From contig CAWADL010000014.1 in NCBI GenBank assembly GCA_963780825.1, forward strand, positions 62,001-126,000: a stretch of DNA of 64,000 nucleotides, written 5' to 3'. The stretch is from Roseiarcus sp963780825. Its GTDB lineage: Bacteria > Pseudomonadota > Alphaproteobacteria > Rhizobiales > Beijerinckiaceae. Each line of letters opens with the position of its first letter. Position 1 is the first letter of the stretch. The notes beneath the pieces are model-generated. The model searched no databases. It worked only from the letters and a program-made list of their open reading frames with translations, and was not told the origin of the DNA. Positions 28,661-37,722 of the stretch are shown piece by piece. Both the position numbers and the translations under genes were made by a program.

Positions 28661-29743
28661 TCACGACGCGGGCGCCGGCGCTGCCGTCGGAAGAGGTTTC
28701 TCCATGGCCCAGCGCCGCATCCAGGCTTGCGCGGGCCGCTCGAAATAGCGGTAGGAGAGCGTCGAAACCGCGAACACCAGCCCAAAATACAACGCCAGCA
28801 CCCAAGGCGACGAGAACGGGATCGGCGCGACTCTGGCGCTGAAGAGAATGAGAACGATCTGCAGCGGCATATGCCAGAGGTAGGTCGAATAGGAGATTTC
28901 GCCGAGCCAGGCGAGCACCGGCGATGTGGCGGCGCGACACAGCGCCGGAGAGCCGAGCACGGTCAGCACGAGGCCTGCGAACAGGATCGGGGTCGTCTCG
29001 CGCCGGCCGTCGTTGACATAGGCGAGCGCCGCGCCGACGAAGAGTGTCGCCAGCCCCAACATGAGCTTGCGACGATCGGATATGCCCTCGATCGCTTGCA
29101 GGCAGCCGCCGAGGAAGAAACACCCAAGCCCTTCGGCAAAGAACGGGTTGAGCGGCCCGGTAAGCGGCAGCAGCGAGCGCGCCGCTGACAGCGCGAGGCA
29201 AATAGCTCCGATGACCAGTCTTGGCCGGAGCGCCGCCCCAAATTTTTGCGCGTAGACAAAGAACGCCACGTAGAGGCCGGCTTCGATCGACAGCGACCAG
29301 GACGGGCCGTTGAAGCTCATGATCGGGTCGAACCAACCAAACTGCAGAAACACCAGATTCAGCAGGAAATGCCTGAGATCGTTGTGGGGGTGCACGAAAT
29401 AGGCGCCGTTCGCGCGGAGCGCCAGCATCTGAAGTCCCGCGACAATAACGAGCGTGACCAATTGAAGCGGGTAAAGCCGCGATGCGCGCAGCCAAAAGAA
29501 CGTACGCCCGTCGATCCGCCCTTCGCCAATCGGCGCGGCGTAGGCTGCGAAGAAAATGTAGCCGGAGAGCATATAGAACAGCGGCACCGCGAAGCGCCCG
29601 TATTCATAGACCCACGCCAGGCCGTTCTCGAACGGCCGCGCGCCCTCCGGGGCGAGCCATTTGTAGTGCAGCAACAGCACGCTGAGCGCCGCTAACCCGC
29701 GCAGGGCGTCGAGCGAGGCGATACGAGACACGGACGCATTCAT
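28661..29743 (-). CDS. Acyltransferase family 3 membrane protein (OafA/YrhL-like)
   Basis: 360 residues beginning ASLDALRGLAALSVLLLHY, with the conserved Arg and His of acyltransferase-3 proteins, then FYMLSGYIFF, and about ten transmembrane helices. GEISYSTYLWHMPLQ near residue 285 is the second family signature. Such proteins move acetyl or other acyl groups onto surface polysaccharides or lipids. No SGNH domain is attached. Intact and alone on this strand. Confidence 0.88.
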   Translation of the reverse strand: MNASVSRIASLDALRGLAALSVLLLHYKWLAPEGARPFENGLAWVYEYGRFAVPLFYMLSGYIFFAAYAAPIGEGRIDGRTFFWLRASRLYPLQLVTLVIVAGLQMLALRANGAYFVHPHNDLRHFLLNLVFLQFGWFDPIMSFNGPSWSLSIEAGLYVAFFVYAQKFGAALRPRLVIGAICLALSAARSLLPLTGPLNPFFAEGLGCFFLGGCLQAIEGISDRRKLMLGLATLFVGAALAYVNDGRRETTPILFAGLVLTVLGSPALCRAATSPVLAWLGEISYSTYLWHMPLQIVLILFSARVAPIPFSSPWVLALYFGLVFAVSTLSYRYFERPAQAWMRRWAMEKPLPTAAPAPAS

Positions 29744-29836
29744 CCCGCCGATCCTCCCGTGAAAACGATAAGGATCCCTTGCGCGGTTTGGAGCCGCCCT
29801 CTAGGACACGCCGCTCATGGGAAACCCGCTCTAAAC

Positions 29837-30320
29837 ATGGCCGAACACCAACGCTCATCCGCTCCACCGCCGCGCCTTCCCGGCGCGCGCTTCCTCATCG
29901 TCGAGGCGCGCTATTATGACGCGATCGGCGCATTCCTGCTCGCCGGGGCGACCGCCGCATTCGAGGCCGCGGGGGCGGCTTATCGAGAAGATCGCCGTTC
30001 CCGGCGCACTGGAAATTCCCGCAGCAGTGGCGATCGCGCTCGACGCCGCCGCCGCGGCGGGACGCGCCTACGATGGCGCCGTCTCGCTGGGCTGCGTCAT
30101 TCGCGGCGAGACGTTCCACTTCGAGATCGTCGCCGGCGAATCCGCCCGCGCACTGATGGACCTCAGCGTCGCCCGCAAGCTCCCGCTCGGCAACGGTATC
30201 CTGACTGTGGAAACGCTCGCCCAAGCCGAGGAGCGGGCGGACCCTGCGCGCGGCGACAAGGGTGGCGATGCGGCGCGCGCGGCGATTGCGCTGGCCGCGC
30301 TGAAGCGTGAGCTTTCGTGA
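29837..30320 (+). CDS. ribH: 6,7-dimethyl-8-ribityllumazine synthase (one extra G)
   Basis: It starts MAEHQRSSAPPPRLPGARFL and reads to FEAAG; the G5 run at 29971-29975 appears one base too long, after which the frame continues IEKIAVPGALEIPAAVAIAL. Family motifs follow: GCVIRGETFHFEIVAGESAR (with the catalytic His region) and LPLGNGILTVET. About 160 residues, normal length. It condenses 5-amino-6-ribitylamino-uracil with dihydroxybutanone phosphate in riboflavin synthesis. Its stop overlaps the GTG start of nusB, a conserved ribH-nusB pair. Confidence 0.9.
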
Positions 30321-30772
30321 GCCGGGCGGCGCAAAGATCTTCCGCGCGGCTCGCCGCCGCGCAAGCGCTCTACCAGATGGAGTTGTCCGGGGCCTCGCTT
30401 CCCGATCTGCTCGCCGAGTTCGAAGCGCACTGGATCGGCCAAGAAGTCGAAGGCGAGCAATACAAGCCGGCCGAGGTCGCGTTTTTCCGCGACATCGTCA
30501 GCGGGGTGCTGGACGATCAGGTCGCGATCGACCGCGGCGTCGACGAAGCGCTCGCGGAGGGCTGGCCGCTGAAACGGGTCGAGGCGCTGATGCGGGCCAT
30601 CCTGCGCGCGGGGTATTACGAGCTTCGCGCCCGCGCCGACGTGCCGGCGCGGGTCGCGATCAAGGAATACGTCGACGTCGCGGGCGCCTTTTACGGCCAG
30701 GACGAAAGCGGAATGATCAACGCCGTGCTCGACAATCTCGCGCGCAAGGCGCGCCCGGCTGATTTCAGCTGA
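30317..30772 (+). CDS. nusB: Transcription antitermination factor NusB
   Basis: 151 residues, all-helical. RLAAAQALYQMELSG at the N terminus, FFRDIVSGVL, LKRVEALMRAILRAGYYEL and VAIKEYVDVAGAFYG with GMINAVLDNLARK at the end are standard NusB blocks. It binds boxA RNA with NusE in rRNA antitermination. GTG start inside the ribH stop (GTGA). Intact. Confidence 0.93.
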   Translation: MSRAAQRSSARLAAAQALYQMELSGASLPDLLAEFEAHWIGQEVEGEQYKPAEVAFFRDIVSGVLDDQVAIDRGVDEALAEGWPLKRVEALMRAILRAGYYELRARADVPARVAIKEYVDVAGAFYGQDESGMINAVLDNLARKARPADFS

Positions 30773-30779
30773 GGGTGTT

Positions 30780-30872
30780 GTAGCCGCGGTCGTTGACCGC
30801 GGTCTTTCCGTGATCGGCCTTCCCAAGCAAGAGCTCGATCTCACCACCACCGCGGTCAGCGACCGCGGCTAC
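30780..30872. repeat. Repeat family A, copy 2
   Basis: Left arm GTAGCCGCGGTCGTTGACC, right arm GGTCAGCGACCGCGGCTAC; the loop bases differ between arms (GTT versus GCT on one strand) while the stems match. Directly after nusB. Confidence 0.85.
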
Positions 30873-30899
30873 ATTGCGCTCCTGCAACCTAACGGTAGG

Positions 30900-30916
30900 T
30901 TAAGTCTTTATTAACC
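30900..30916 (+). promoter_or_regulatory. CtrA-binding box upstream of an unknown gene
   Basis: TTAA-GTCTTTA-TTAACC, followed by AT, is a perfect match to the CtrA consensus TTAA-N7-TTAACCAT. It lies about 74 bases before the ATG at 30990. Confidence 0.7.
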
Positions 30917-30989
30917 ATCTGGGACGGATATTTCGCGGAGACGCCCTGACGCGACAATTTTCGCGCCGCAGTCCCGGGAAAAAGCGAAC

Positions 30990-31388
30990 ATGAACGCCAA
31001 CCCCGCCGACGGTTACGCCGGCCTGCTACAATGGTCCGACCCGATCATTTTCGACCGTATGCTTGAAGCGTACGGGGCGAGCGTCAGCGATCTCAAGGTG
31101 GTCTGGCGGCTCGCGCGGCTGCACTCGCGGGTTTGGCGAGCGATGATCGAGGGCGATTTCCGGGCGGTCGACAACCGCCGCGGCGAGCTGATCGGCGCGC
31201 TGGAGCAAGAAGACGTTGAGCTCGACACGGTCGCCGATGCGGATGCGCGCACGTTGCGCGAGCTGCTGACGGTGGTGGTCGACCGGTTCCATCGCATGCC
31301 GCGGGTGTCTTTGAGCTACCACATGGCCCTGCTTGAGCTCGCCGGACGGGTCCAGCCCGCGAAGGCGTCGCTGGCGATGGCGGCGTGA
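30990..31388 (+). CDS. Unknown helical protein, probably CtrA-controlled
   Basis: 132 residues, no signal peptide or membrane segment. It looks all-helical (FDRMLEAYGASVSDLKVVWR, LARLHSRVWRAMIEGDF, LGAL-EQEDVELDTVAD, RFHRMPRVSLSYHMALLELA). I do not recognise the family. It stands alone between nusB and trmFO with a perfect CtrA box in its promoter region, which suggests a role tied to the cell cycle, motility or polarity. Intact. Confidence 0.7.
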   Translation: MNANPADGYAGLLQWSDPIIFDRMLEAYGASVSDLKVVWRLARLHSRVWRAMIEGDFRAVDNRRGELIGALEQEDVELDTVADADARTLRELLTVVVDRFHRMPRVSLSYHMALLELAGRVQPAKASLAMAA

Positions 31389-31469
31389 GAGCGTAGTCAG
31401 CGACGGCGGCGGCTGCATCCCTGCGGCCTCCGCTTGACGCACGCGGCGGGTTTGTCTTGAAGCCGTGGC

Positions 31470-32861
31470 ATGCAGCCTATTCATGTCATCGGCGGCGGCC
31501 TCGCGGGAAGCGAAGCCGCCTATCAGATCGCCCGCATGGGCGTCCCCATCGTTCTCCATGAGATGCGGCCGCATCGCGGGACCGACGCGCATCGAACCGC
31601 CGGCCTGGCCGAGCTGGTTTGCTCCAATTCCTTTCGCTCAGACGATGCCGAGACAAACGCTGTCGGCGTCCTGCACCGGGAAATGCGCACACTCGGCTCG
31701 CTGATCATGCGCGCAGCTGACGCCAATCAGGTTCCCGCCGGCGGCGCGTTGGCGGTTGATCGAGAGCCTTTCTCGGCGGCGGTTGAGCAGGCAATTGCGG
31801 CCGAGCCGCTGATCACACTGCAACGTGGCGAGATCATCGAGCTTCCGCCGCAAGACGGGCGCCTGACGATCATCGCCACGGGTCCGCTGACGTCGCCGGC
31901 GCTCGCCGAGGCGATCCGCGTCTTGACCGGCGAACAATCGCTGGCGTTCTTCGACGCCATCGCGCCGATCGTGCACTACGACAGCATCGATTTCGATGTC
32001 GCCTGGCGGCAATCTCGCTACGACAAAGCCGGTCCCGCCGGCGACGCCGAGGCTTATGTCAATTGCCCGCTCGACCGTGCGCGCTACGAGGCCTTCATTG
32101 ACGCGCTTCTGGCCGCTGAAAAGACGGAGTTCCGCGAGTTCGAAGGCACGCCCTACTTCGAGGGTTGTCTGCCGATCGAAGTGATGGCGGAGCGTGGCCG
32201 CGAGACGTTGCGGCACGGACCCATGAAGCCGGTCGGCCTCACCAACGCACATGATCCCGCTCACAAGCCCTACGCCGTCGTGCAACTACGCCAGGACAAC
32301 ACGCTCGGCACGCTGTTCAATATGGTCGGCTTCCAGACCAAGCTCAAATATGGTGAACAAAGCCGCGTGTTCCGCCTGATCCCTGGTCTGGAGCGCGCGG
32401 AATTCGCGCGGCTCGGCGGCTTGCATCGCAACACATTTCTCAACTCGCCGCGCCTGCTCGATCCTCAGCTGCGGCTGAAGGCGCGGCCTGACCTGCGCTT
32501 TGCGGGTCAGATCACGGGCTGCGAAGGTTATGTCGAAAGCGCGGCCATCGGGCTCATCGCCGGACGGTTGGCCGCCGCGGAGGCGCTCGGTCGCGATCTC
32601 GCCGCGCCGCCCTCAACCACCGCGATAGGCGCGTTGCTCAATCACATCACCGGCGGGCACGTCGAGGCGATCGACGCTGGACCCCGATCATTCCAGCCGA
32701 TGAACGTGAATTTCGGGCTGTTTCCTCCGATCGAGGCGCCGGCGCTCGACGCCGCCGGTCGGCGGCTGCGCGGGCCGGATCGCGGCGTTGCCCGCAAGCG
32801 CGCGTTGTCGGCGCGGGCGGATGAGGAGATGCGGCGCTGGGCGGCTGCGGCGGAGCGCTGA
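31470..32861 (+). CDS. trmFO: Folate-dependent tRNA (uracil-54) methyltransferase
   Basis: 463 residues. The N-terminal FAD motif is IGGGLAGSEAAYQIA; ELVCSNSFRSD and FFDAIAPIVHYDSID follow, then CPLDRARYEAF, the catalytic Cys region EGCLPIEVMAERG, LRHGPMKPVGL, and ITGCEGYVESAAIGLIAG. All are typical of TrmFO, which makes ribothymidine at tRNA position 54 using methylene-tetrahydrofolate and FADH2. Full length and intact. Confidence 0.95.
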   Translation: MQPIHVIGGGLAGSEAAYQIARMGVPIVLHEMRPHRGTDAHRTAGLAELVCSNSFRSDDAETNAVGVLHREMRTLGSLIMRAADANQVPAGGALAVDREPFSAAVEQAIAAEPLITLQRGEIIELPPQDGRLTIIATGPLTSPALAEAIRVLTGEQSLAFFDAIAPIVHYDSIDFDVAWRQSRYDKAGPAGDAEAYVNCPLDRARYEAFIDALLAAEKTEFREFEGTPYFEGCLPIEVMAERGRETLRHGPMKPVGLTNAHDPAHKPYAVVQLRQDNTLGTLFNMVGFQTKLKYGEQSRVFRLIPGLERAEFARLGGLHRNTFLNSPRLLDPQLRLKARPDLRFAGQITGCEGYVESAAIGLIAGRLAAAEALGRDLAAPPSTTAIGALLNHITGGHVEAIDAGPRSFQPMNVNFGLFPPIEAPALDAAGRRLRGPDRGVARKRALSARADEEMRRWAAAAER

Positions 32862-32953
32862 GAACGCCAGATCAAGTGAACACAAAGCGATCTTGCACGT
32901 TGTTTGAGCGTGCTGGGCGCCTGATCCTCGGGCGCCCTTGTGGAGATTCGCCT

Positions 32954-33346
32954 ATGAGAAACACTTTCATGATCGGAGCCGTTGTCGGCGCGCTGTCGCT
33001 GACGAGCGTTGCCTCAGCCGCCGTGATGTCGGCGGCGCCTTCCGATAGCTGGACGGTGACCAACTACTACAAGCAGGCGGTCTACGGCCCGGACCAGAAG
33101 AAGATCGGCGATGTGGATGACGTATTGCTCGACAAGAGCGGCAAGGTGACGGGTCTCGTCGTCGGCGTCGGCGGCTTCCTCGGCATGGGCAGCAAGGACG
33201 TCATCGTTTCCTTCGCCGATGTTAACGTGCAGAAGAAGGACAATTCCTGGTGGCTCAGCATCAACGAGACCAAGGATAGCCTGAAGGCTGCGCAGGGGTT
33301 CACCTACGATCGTGACAGCACGACCTGGCGCCCGGAAAAGACCTGA
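32954..33346 (+). CDS. Secreted PRC-barrel domain protein
   Basis: 130 residues. A signal peptide (MRNTFMIGAVVGALSLTSVASA) is followed by a PRC-barrel (YYKQAVYGPDQKKIGDVDDV, LVVGVGGFLGMGSKDVIVSF) and a short tail. ATG 32954 is chosen because it gives the signal peptide; a longer in-frame start at 32876 does not. Periplasmic, function unknown; common as stress-linked small proteins in Hyphomicrobiales. Confidence 0.82.
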   Translation: MRNTFMIGAVVGALSLTSVASAAVMSAAPSDSWTVTNYYKQAVYGPDQKKIGDVDDVLLDKSGKVTGLVVGVGGFLGMGSKDVIVSFADVNVQKKDNSWWLSINETKDSLKAAQGFTYDRDSTTWRPEKT

Positions 33347-33360
33347 GCGTTAGCTCGCCT

Positions 33361-33642
33361 GTAGCCGCGGTCGCTGACCGCGGATGCGCTCGGATAGGAG
33401 TCTGATTGTCGCTATGCCTGTCATGCCCGGACTTGTTCCGGGCATCCACGCCGTGACGCAGCGCGTCCGCTTCAGAACTCAAACCCCTCGCGTCTGCAGC
33501 GCCTGCGCTATGTTTGGAAACCGTCGGCTCGCCCTACAGCGTTGGGCCTGAACAACAGGCCCGGCCATGACGGAATCGGCGCCTGCAAGACCAGGCCTCG
33601 GATCTTTGGTCCTATCCGAGCGCCTAGGGTCGCTGACCGCGG
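33361..33642. repeat. Nested repeats: family B inside family A (copy 3)
   Basis: The outer family A arms are GTAGCCGCGGTCGCTGACC at 33361 and GGTCGCTGACCGCGG ending at 33642, joined by a perfect 14-base inverted pair (GCGCTCGGATAGGA at 33386-33399, TCCTATCCGAGCGC at 33610-33623). Inside, 33420-33573 is a family B unit (GTCATGCCCGGACTTGTTCC ... GCCCGGCCATGACGG). The 33347-33715 gap holds no other feature apart from the terminator described next. Confidence 0.75.
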
Positions 33643-33663
33643 TCGTGCAACGAACCTTCGCTG

Positions 33664-33697
33664 AAAAGAAGCAGGCCCGCCGCGAACGCGACGGGCC
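33664..33697 (-). terminator. Terminator of the DUF3309 gene
   Basis: On the minus strand, GGCCCG ... CGGGCC with additional inner CGC/GCG pairing is followed by TGCTTCTTTTC. It starts about 20 bases beyond the DUF3309 stop. Confidence 0.55.
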
Positions 33698-33715
33698 TTC
33701 AAAAAAGAGCGCCAG

Positions 33716-33871
33716 TTAAATTCGGCCCATGACCAACAGAACAATGACAATTATCAGGATCAATCCAGCGCCGCCGCTGGGATAGTAGCCCCATCCGGAG
33801 CTGTAGGGCCAAGTCGGCAGAGCCCCAAGCAGTATCAGGATCAGTACGACAAGCAGAATTGTCCCGAGCAT
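33716..33871 (-). CDS. DUF3309 family small membrane protein
   Basis: 51 residues. The protein is MLGTILLVVLILILLGALPT, then WPYSSGWGYYPSGG, then AGLILIIVIVLLVMGRI: two hydrophobic helices around a Trp/Tyr/Gly turn, the exact plan of the DUF3309 family common in Alpha- and Betaproteobacteria. Inner-membrane, function unknown. The RBS GGAGAGA precedes the ATG. Confidence 0.85.
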   Translation of the reverse strand: MLGTILLVVLILILLGALPTWPYSSGWGYYPSGGAGLILIIVIVLLVMGRI

Positions 33872-34644
33872 TTCTCTCTCCTGAATGAATGTGGCGCGCG
33901 GGCATCGCGGGCTTCGGCTTTTGAACGCAATGCATCAGGAGATAGTTCCGCCGCTGATGCGGCGCTTTTCGGCTTAGATTGAGGCTGCGGACGGGGGGAG
34001 GGTTGCGCAGCGTTCAAGATGGTGCGTGGGCATCAGCGATCAATCGACGTTGGCGGCAGAATTGGATGTCGCTGTTTTGGATCAAACGTCTTCGTCATGA
34101 CCGGGCGTAGGGCGTTTGATCGTCCCGATCCGCGTCATGCCCGGCCTTGTGCCGGGCATCCACGTCGTGAGGCGGCCTGTCGCGTTCAGAACTCGAACGC
34201 TCTTGTTTGCAGCAGACGTTGCTCTATTCTGAAACCTGTCGCGCGCGTCACGGCGTGGATGGCCGGGACAAGCCCGGCCATGACGGGGATAGTGCGGATG
34301 AGATGTCTCTGCGCGAAAGGCGCGGATCCAGGGGCCGACGCACGTCGTGTCCCCAACGCATCCAACTAACACCCTCGCCGGCTCGGCCGTTAATCATTGT
34401 CTGAAGGTCTACCGCCTGACTCCCATTGCAACGCGTCGAGCGGGTGTTGATTGTGAGGAACGAAGCGGGAACAATCAACGCGAAGCCCGAAGCAACGAAG
34501 CCGTCCAAGCGGACGCAGGCGCCTTTTCCGGTCCGTCGGCGATCTCACAACGATGCGTTGCTTCGCTGCGCTCGCAATGACGGGTTGGCGAAGACGCGGC
34601 GGTTGGGATATCTCGATTTGATTGCGGGCAGCTAGGTCTGGATC
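33872..34644. other. Gene-free repeat cluster
   Basis: No convincing gene is seen on either strand. It contains family B copy 2 (34134-34286, GTCATGCCCGGCCTTGTG ... GCCCGGCCATGACGG), a short hairpin ATCAAACG/CGTTTGAT at 34081-34120, and a diverged family C unit (about 34453-34584, ending CGCTCGCAATGACGG). Confidence 0.7.
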
Positions 34645-35067
34645 ATGAACTTCACCCTCGACCCCCGGCTCGCTGCAGACACATTCGAGATCGCCGATCT
34701 CGGCCTCTGCCGCGCCTTGCTGATGAATGACGCCCGCTATCCCTGGGTTATCCTGACGCCTCAGCGGCAAGGCGCCGTGGAGCTCACGGACCTGACAGGC
34801 GCTGACCGCGCCACGCTCATGGAGGAGATAGCCCGCGCGTCCGCCATCGTGCGCGCTTTGCCTGACGTCGAAAAAGTCAACGTCGGCGCGCTCGGCAACA
34901 TCGTGCGTCAATTGCATATTCATATCGTCGGGCGGAACGCCCGCGATTTCGCTTGGCCTGGGCCGGTCTGGGGCGCCGGCTCTTCACGCCCATACCAAGC
35001 GTCGGAGCGCGCAGCGCTCCTCGCTCGTCTAAAATATGACTTCAGCGCCGCGACGATTGACGACTAG
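34645..35067 (+). CDS. HIT-domain protein
   Basis: 140 residues with the histidine triad in QLHIHIVGRNARDFAWPGPV (H-x-H-x-V form near residue 92) and RYPWVILTPQR upstream. This subfamily of histidine-triad nucleotide hydrolases or transferases is usually about 140 residues in alphaproteobacteria. Cytoplasmic; the substrate is unknown. Intact. Confidence 0.87.
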   Translation: MNFTLDPRLAADTFEIADLGLCRALLMNDARYPWVILTPQRQGAVELTDLTGADRATLMEEIARASAIVRALPDVEKVNVGALGNIVRQLHIHIVGRNARDFAWPGPVWGAGSSRPYQASERAALLARLKYDFSAATIDD

Positions 35068-35085
35068 CGGCGCCGACTTCTCGTC

Positions 35086-35388
35086 TTACTTCCGGCCCTT
35101 GGCCGCGGCCTTTTTCGCCGGCGCCTTCTTTGCAGCCGCTTTCTTCGGGGCCGCCTTCTTGGCAACGGTCTTGCGCGCGGTGCTCTTCGGAGCGGCGGCG
35201 GCGCGTCCACGCGTGGTGTTGAGCGAGATGCCGAGCGCGGTCGCCTTCTGGCGGGTGGCGCCTTCGGTGCGCTTCAGCGCCTTGGCAATCTGCGAAGCCG
35301 GCTCTTTGCGAGCCATCGTCTTCAGTGTTTTGACATCGTCCGACGCCCAAGGGCGCCTGGAGGACTGGGATTTCGGGGCTCTTGCCAC
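35086..35388 (-). CDS. Myb/SANT-like small protein with histone-H1-like Lys/Ala tail
   Basis: 100 residues. The first 55 form a Myb/SANT-like helical unit (RRPWASDDVKTLKTMARKEP, SQIAKALKRTEGATRQKATA), followed by a low-complexity tail of AAKK/APKK repeats like eukaryotic H1 or bacterial HU-extension tails. Probably a DNA-binding nucleoid protein. Convergent with the HIT gene, 18 bases apart. Confidence 0.7.
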   Translation of the reverse strand: MARAPKSQSSRRPWASDDVKTLKTMARKEPASQIAKALKRTEGATRQKATALGISLNTTRGRAAAAPKSTARKTVAKKAAPKKAAAKKAPAKKAAAKGRK

Positions 35389-35527
35389 GTTGGCTCCTTA
35401 AAGAAACGGACCAAAGCGCTGGCCCGCCTGATTCGTTCAACATATTTCCTAGAGATTTGCAAGCCTCATATGAGGAAAACAGCTTTGTCTGTGAAACAAT
35501 CAACAAATAGATGCTCAAGACACCTCG

Positions 35528-36583
35528 TCAGGCGGCCCCAGTTGGGGTTGAGGCCGGCACGATTGTCCAGGCGCCGTCCTTGTTGGAGCGAATCGCCAGC
35601 GCCTGCTGGCGCACGAGATAATTGACGTGCGCCAAGGTCTCGCCGAACGCGAACGACATCTGATGGGGGTCTTCGATGGGCCGGCCGAACATGATGGGAA
35701 CGAGGTCAAACGCTGAGTTAACCCCGCCGGCGACGGCTTTGGCGATCGCGTCGCAGCGCGATTGATGGTGGGCAATCAGCTCGCCGATACGGACGTGCAG
35801 GCCGACGAACGGCAGGTTGTGACCTGGCAAAGCCAGCACATTCTCTGGCAATCTTTGTCGAAGATCGGCCAACGACCTCAGATAGGCGCCGAGCGGATCG
35901 CCGTTCGGACTGATCGCCTCGACGCTGATGTTGGGCGTGATCCTCGCCATCGCCTGGTCGGTGCAGAGGATGAAGCCGCCCTCGCGGCAATACAGCATGA
36001 CCTGCTCAGCCGAGTGGCCGCCGCCGGTCAGCACTTCGAACGACCGCCCACCGATGCGCAGTGTCTCGTCGGCCATGACGCGGTTGAAGGTCCGCGGCAG
36101 CTCGCTAACCATGCGCAGGTAATGCAGACCCCGGTTGAGCAGCACCTCTGTCTGGAGCTCGCTGAGACCGTGCCTGAGATAGAAGCTTCGGTAAGGCTCC
36201 GCGTTGAGCGCGCCGGGATCAAGCCTGATCCTCAGTGCATCGAGATATTCGGTCTGGCTCGCGTAAAGTTCGAGATCCAGCCGCCGGCAAAGCCAGCCCG
36301 CCAGGCCCAAATGATCGGGGTGGCAATGACTGGAGATGATGCGGGTCAGCGGCCGACCCTTCAACAAGCCTGAAAGCAGGCGCTCCCAGAGGTCGCGGGT
36401 GACGGCGTCGTCGAGGCCGGTGTCGAGCAGCGCAAAGCCCGCGCCGTCCTCAATGAGATAGATGTTGACGTGATCAAGCCTGAAGGGAAGCGGCAGCCGC
36501 AGCCAGAGAACGCCATCGGCGACTTCGATCGCCTCACAAGGCGCGGGCGGGGTGGGGAAACGAAAGTCGAGTTCTGCGGGCAA
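35528..36583 (-). CDS. MBL-fold metallo-hydrolase
   Basis: 351 residues. The metal site motif is SSHCHPDHLGL near residue 87 (a HxHxDH variant in which the first His is offset, H-C-H-P-D-H), followed by GGGHSAEQVMLYC and ALPGHNLPF, and a C-terminal helical domain as in LACTB2/glyoxalase-II-like hydrolases. It probably hydrolyses a thioester or ester. Cytoplasmic, intact, alone on this strand. Confidence 0.83.
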   Translation of the reverse strand: MPAELDFRFPTPPAPCEAIEVADGVLWLRLPLPFRLDHVNIYLIEDGAGFALLDTGLDDAVTRDLWERLLSGLLKGRPLTRIISSHCHPDHLGLAGWLCRRLDLELYASQTEYLDALRIRLDPGALNAEPYRSFYLRHGLSELQTEVLLNRGLHYLRMVSELPRTFNRVMADETLRIGGRSFEVLTGGGHSAEQVMLYCREGGFILCTDQAMARITPNISVEAISPNGDPLGAYLRSLADLRQRLPENVLALPGHNLPFVGLHVRIGELIAHHQSRCDAIAKAVAGGVNSAFDLVPIMFGRPIEDPHQMSFAFGETLAHVNYLVRQQALAIRSNKDGAWTIVPASTPTGAA

Positions 36584-36716
36584 AGCGGGAGCTCCTGATC
36601 AGGGATACTCTTCTTATATAGGAGAGTGGACGGCGCGACAGGGCGGCGGCGGATTGACGCGCGGGCAGCGCTGCGCCAGAGAACGGCCTCCCTAATCCCT
36701 GGAAGGCGCTTGTTTC

Positions 36717-37715
36717 ATGTCAGCATCGGTCGACGTTCTCGGGCTCGGCAACAGTCTCATCGACATCATCGCTTTGACCGATGACGCCTATCTCGTCGAA
36801 CAGGAGATGGTGAGAGGCGCCATGACGCTGATCGATGAGGATCGCGCCGAGGCGCTGTACGCCGCGCGCCGCTCGCCGAAAATTATCTCAGGCGGATCGG
36901 CGGCCAACACGATTGTTGGCGTCGCCTCGTTCGGCGTAAAGGCGGCTTATATTGGCAAGGTTAAGAACGATGAGCTGGGGCAGGCGTTCGGAGGCGACCT
37001 GCGGGCAACCGGCGTCGGCTTCGCCACCACGCCGGCTTCGCACGGTCCAGGCACCGGACGATGCTTTGTTTATGTGACGCCGGACGGCGAGCGCACGATG
37101 AACACGTTTCTCGGCGCCAGCACCTATCTGTCGCCTGATGACGTCGACGAGGCGTTGGTTCGCTCGGCGCGCTTTGTCTATCTGGAAGGCTATATGTGGG
37201 ACCGGCCCGCGGCGAAGGAGGCGTTCCGCACCGCCGGGCGGATCGCGCGCGCAGCGGGGGCGCGGGTGTCGTTGACGCTTTCCGACTCGTTCTGTGTTGA
37301 TCGCTTTCGCGGTGAGTTCATTGATCTGATGCGGACGGGAATTGTCGACACGGTGTTCGCCAACACCGACGAAGCGCTGTCGTTATATGAGACGACGCAT
37401 CTGCACGAGGCTTTCGACGCATTGGCTGCCGAGGGCGTCACGGCGGTGGTCACCCGATCCGAGAAAGGCTCGGTCATCGTGCATGGCGACAGCCGTACGG
37501 AAGTTCCCGCCCATCCGATCGCGCGGTTGGTCGACACAACCGGCGCCGGTGATTTGTTTGCCGCCGGCTATCTCGCCGGCTTGGCGCGCGGCGCGGAGCC
37601 CGCGCATTGCGCGCGGTTGGCGGCGCTCGCGGCCAGCGAAGTCATCCAGCACGTCGGCGCTCGCCCCGAGACGCCGCTGAAGGATCTGGCGGCGAAAGCA
37701 GGGTTGAAGGTGTAG
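36717..37715 (+). CDS. PfkB-family carbohydrate kinase, adenosine-kinase-like
   Basis: 332 residues. VDVLGLGNSLIDIIA at the start, GGSAANTIVGVASFG (substrate lid), and the anion-hole motif LVDTTGAGDLFAAGYLAG near residue 275 with the catalytic Asp. The order and length fit the alphaproteobacterial adenosine kinase group. ATP-dependent phosphorylation of a nucleoside or sugar is sure; adenosine is likely. Intact. Confidence 0.83.
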   Translation: MSASVDVLGLGNSLIDIIALTDDAYLVEQEMVRGAMTLIDEDRAEALYAARRSPKIISGGSAANTIVGVASFGVKAAYIGKVKNDELGQAFGGDLRATGVGFATTPASHGPGTGRCFVYVTPDGERTMNTFLGASTYLSPDDVDEALVRSARFVYLEGYMWDRPAAKEAFRTAGRIARAAGARVSLTLSDSFCVDRFRGEFIDLMRTGIVDTVFANTDEALSLYETTHLHEAFDALAAEGVTAVVTRSEKGSVIVHGDSRTEVPAHPIARLVDTTGAGDLFAAGYLAGLARGAEPAHCARLAALAASEVIQHVGARPETPLKDLAAKAGLKV

Positions 37716-37722
37716 AGCGTAT

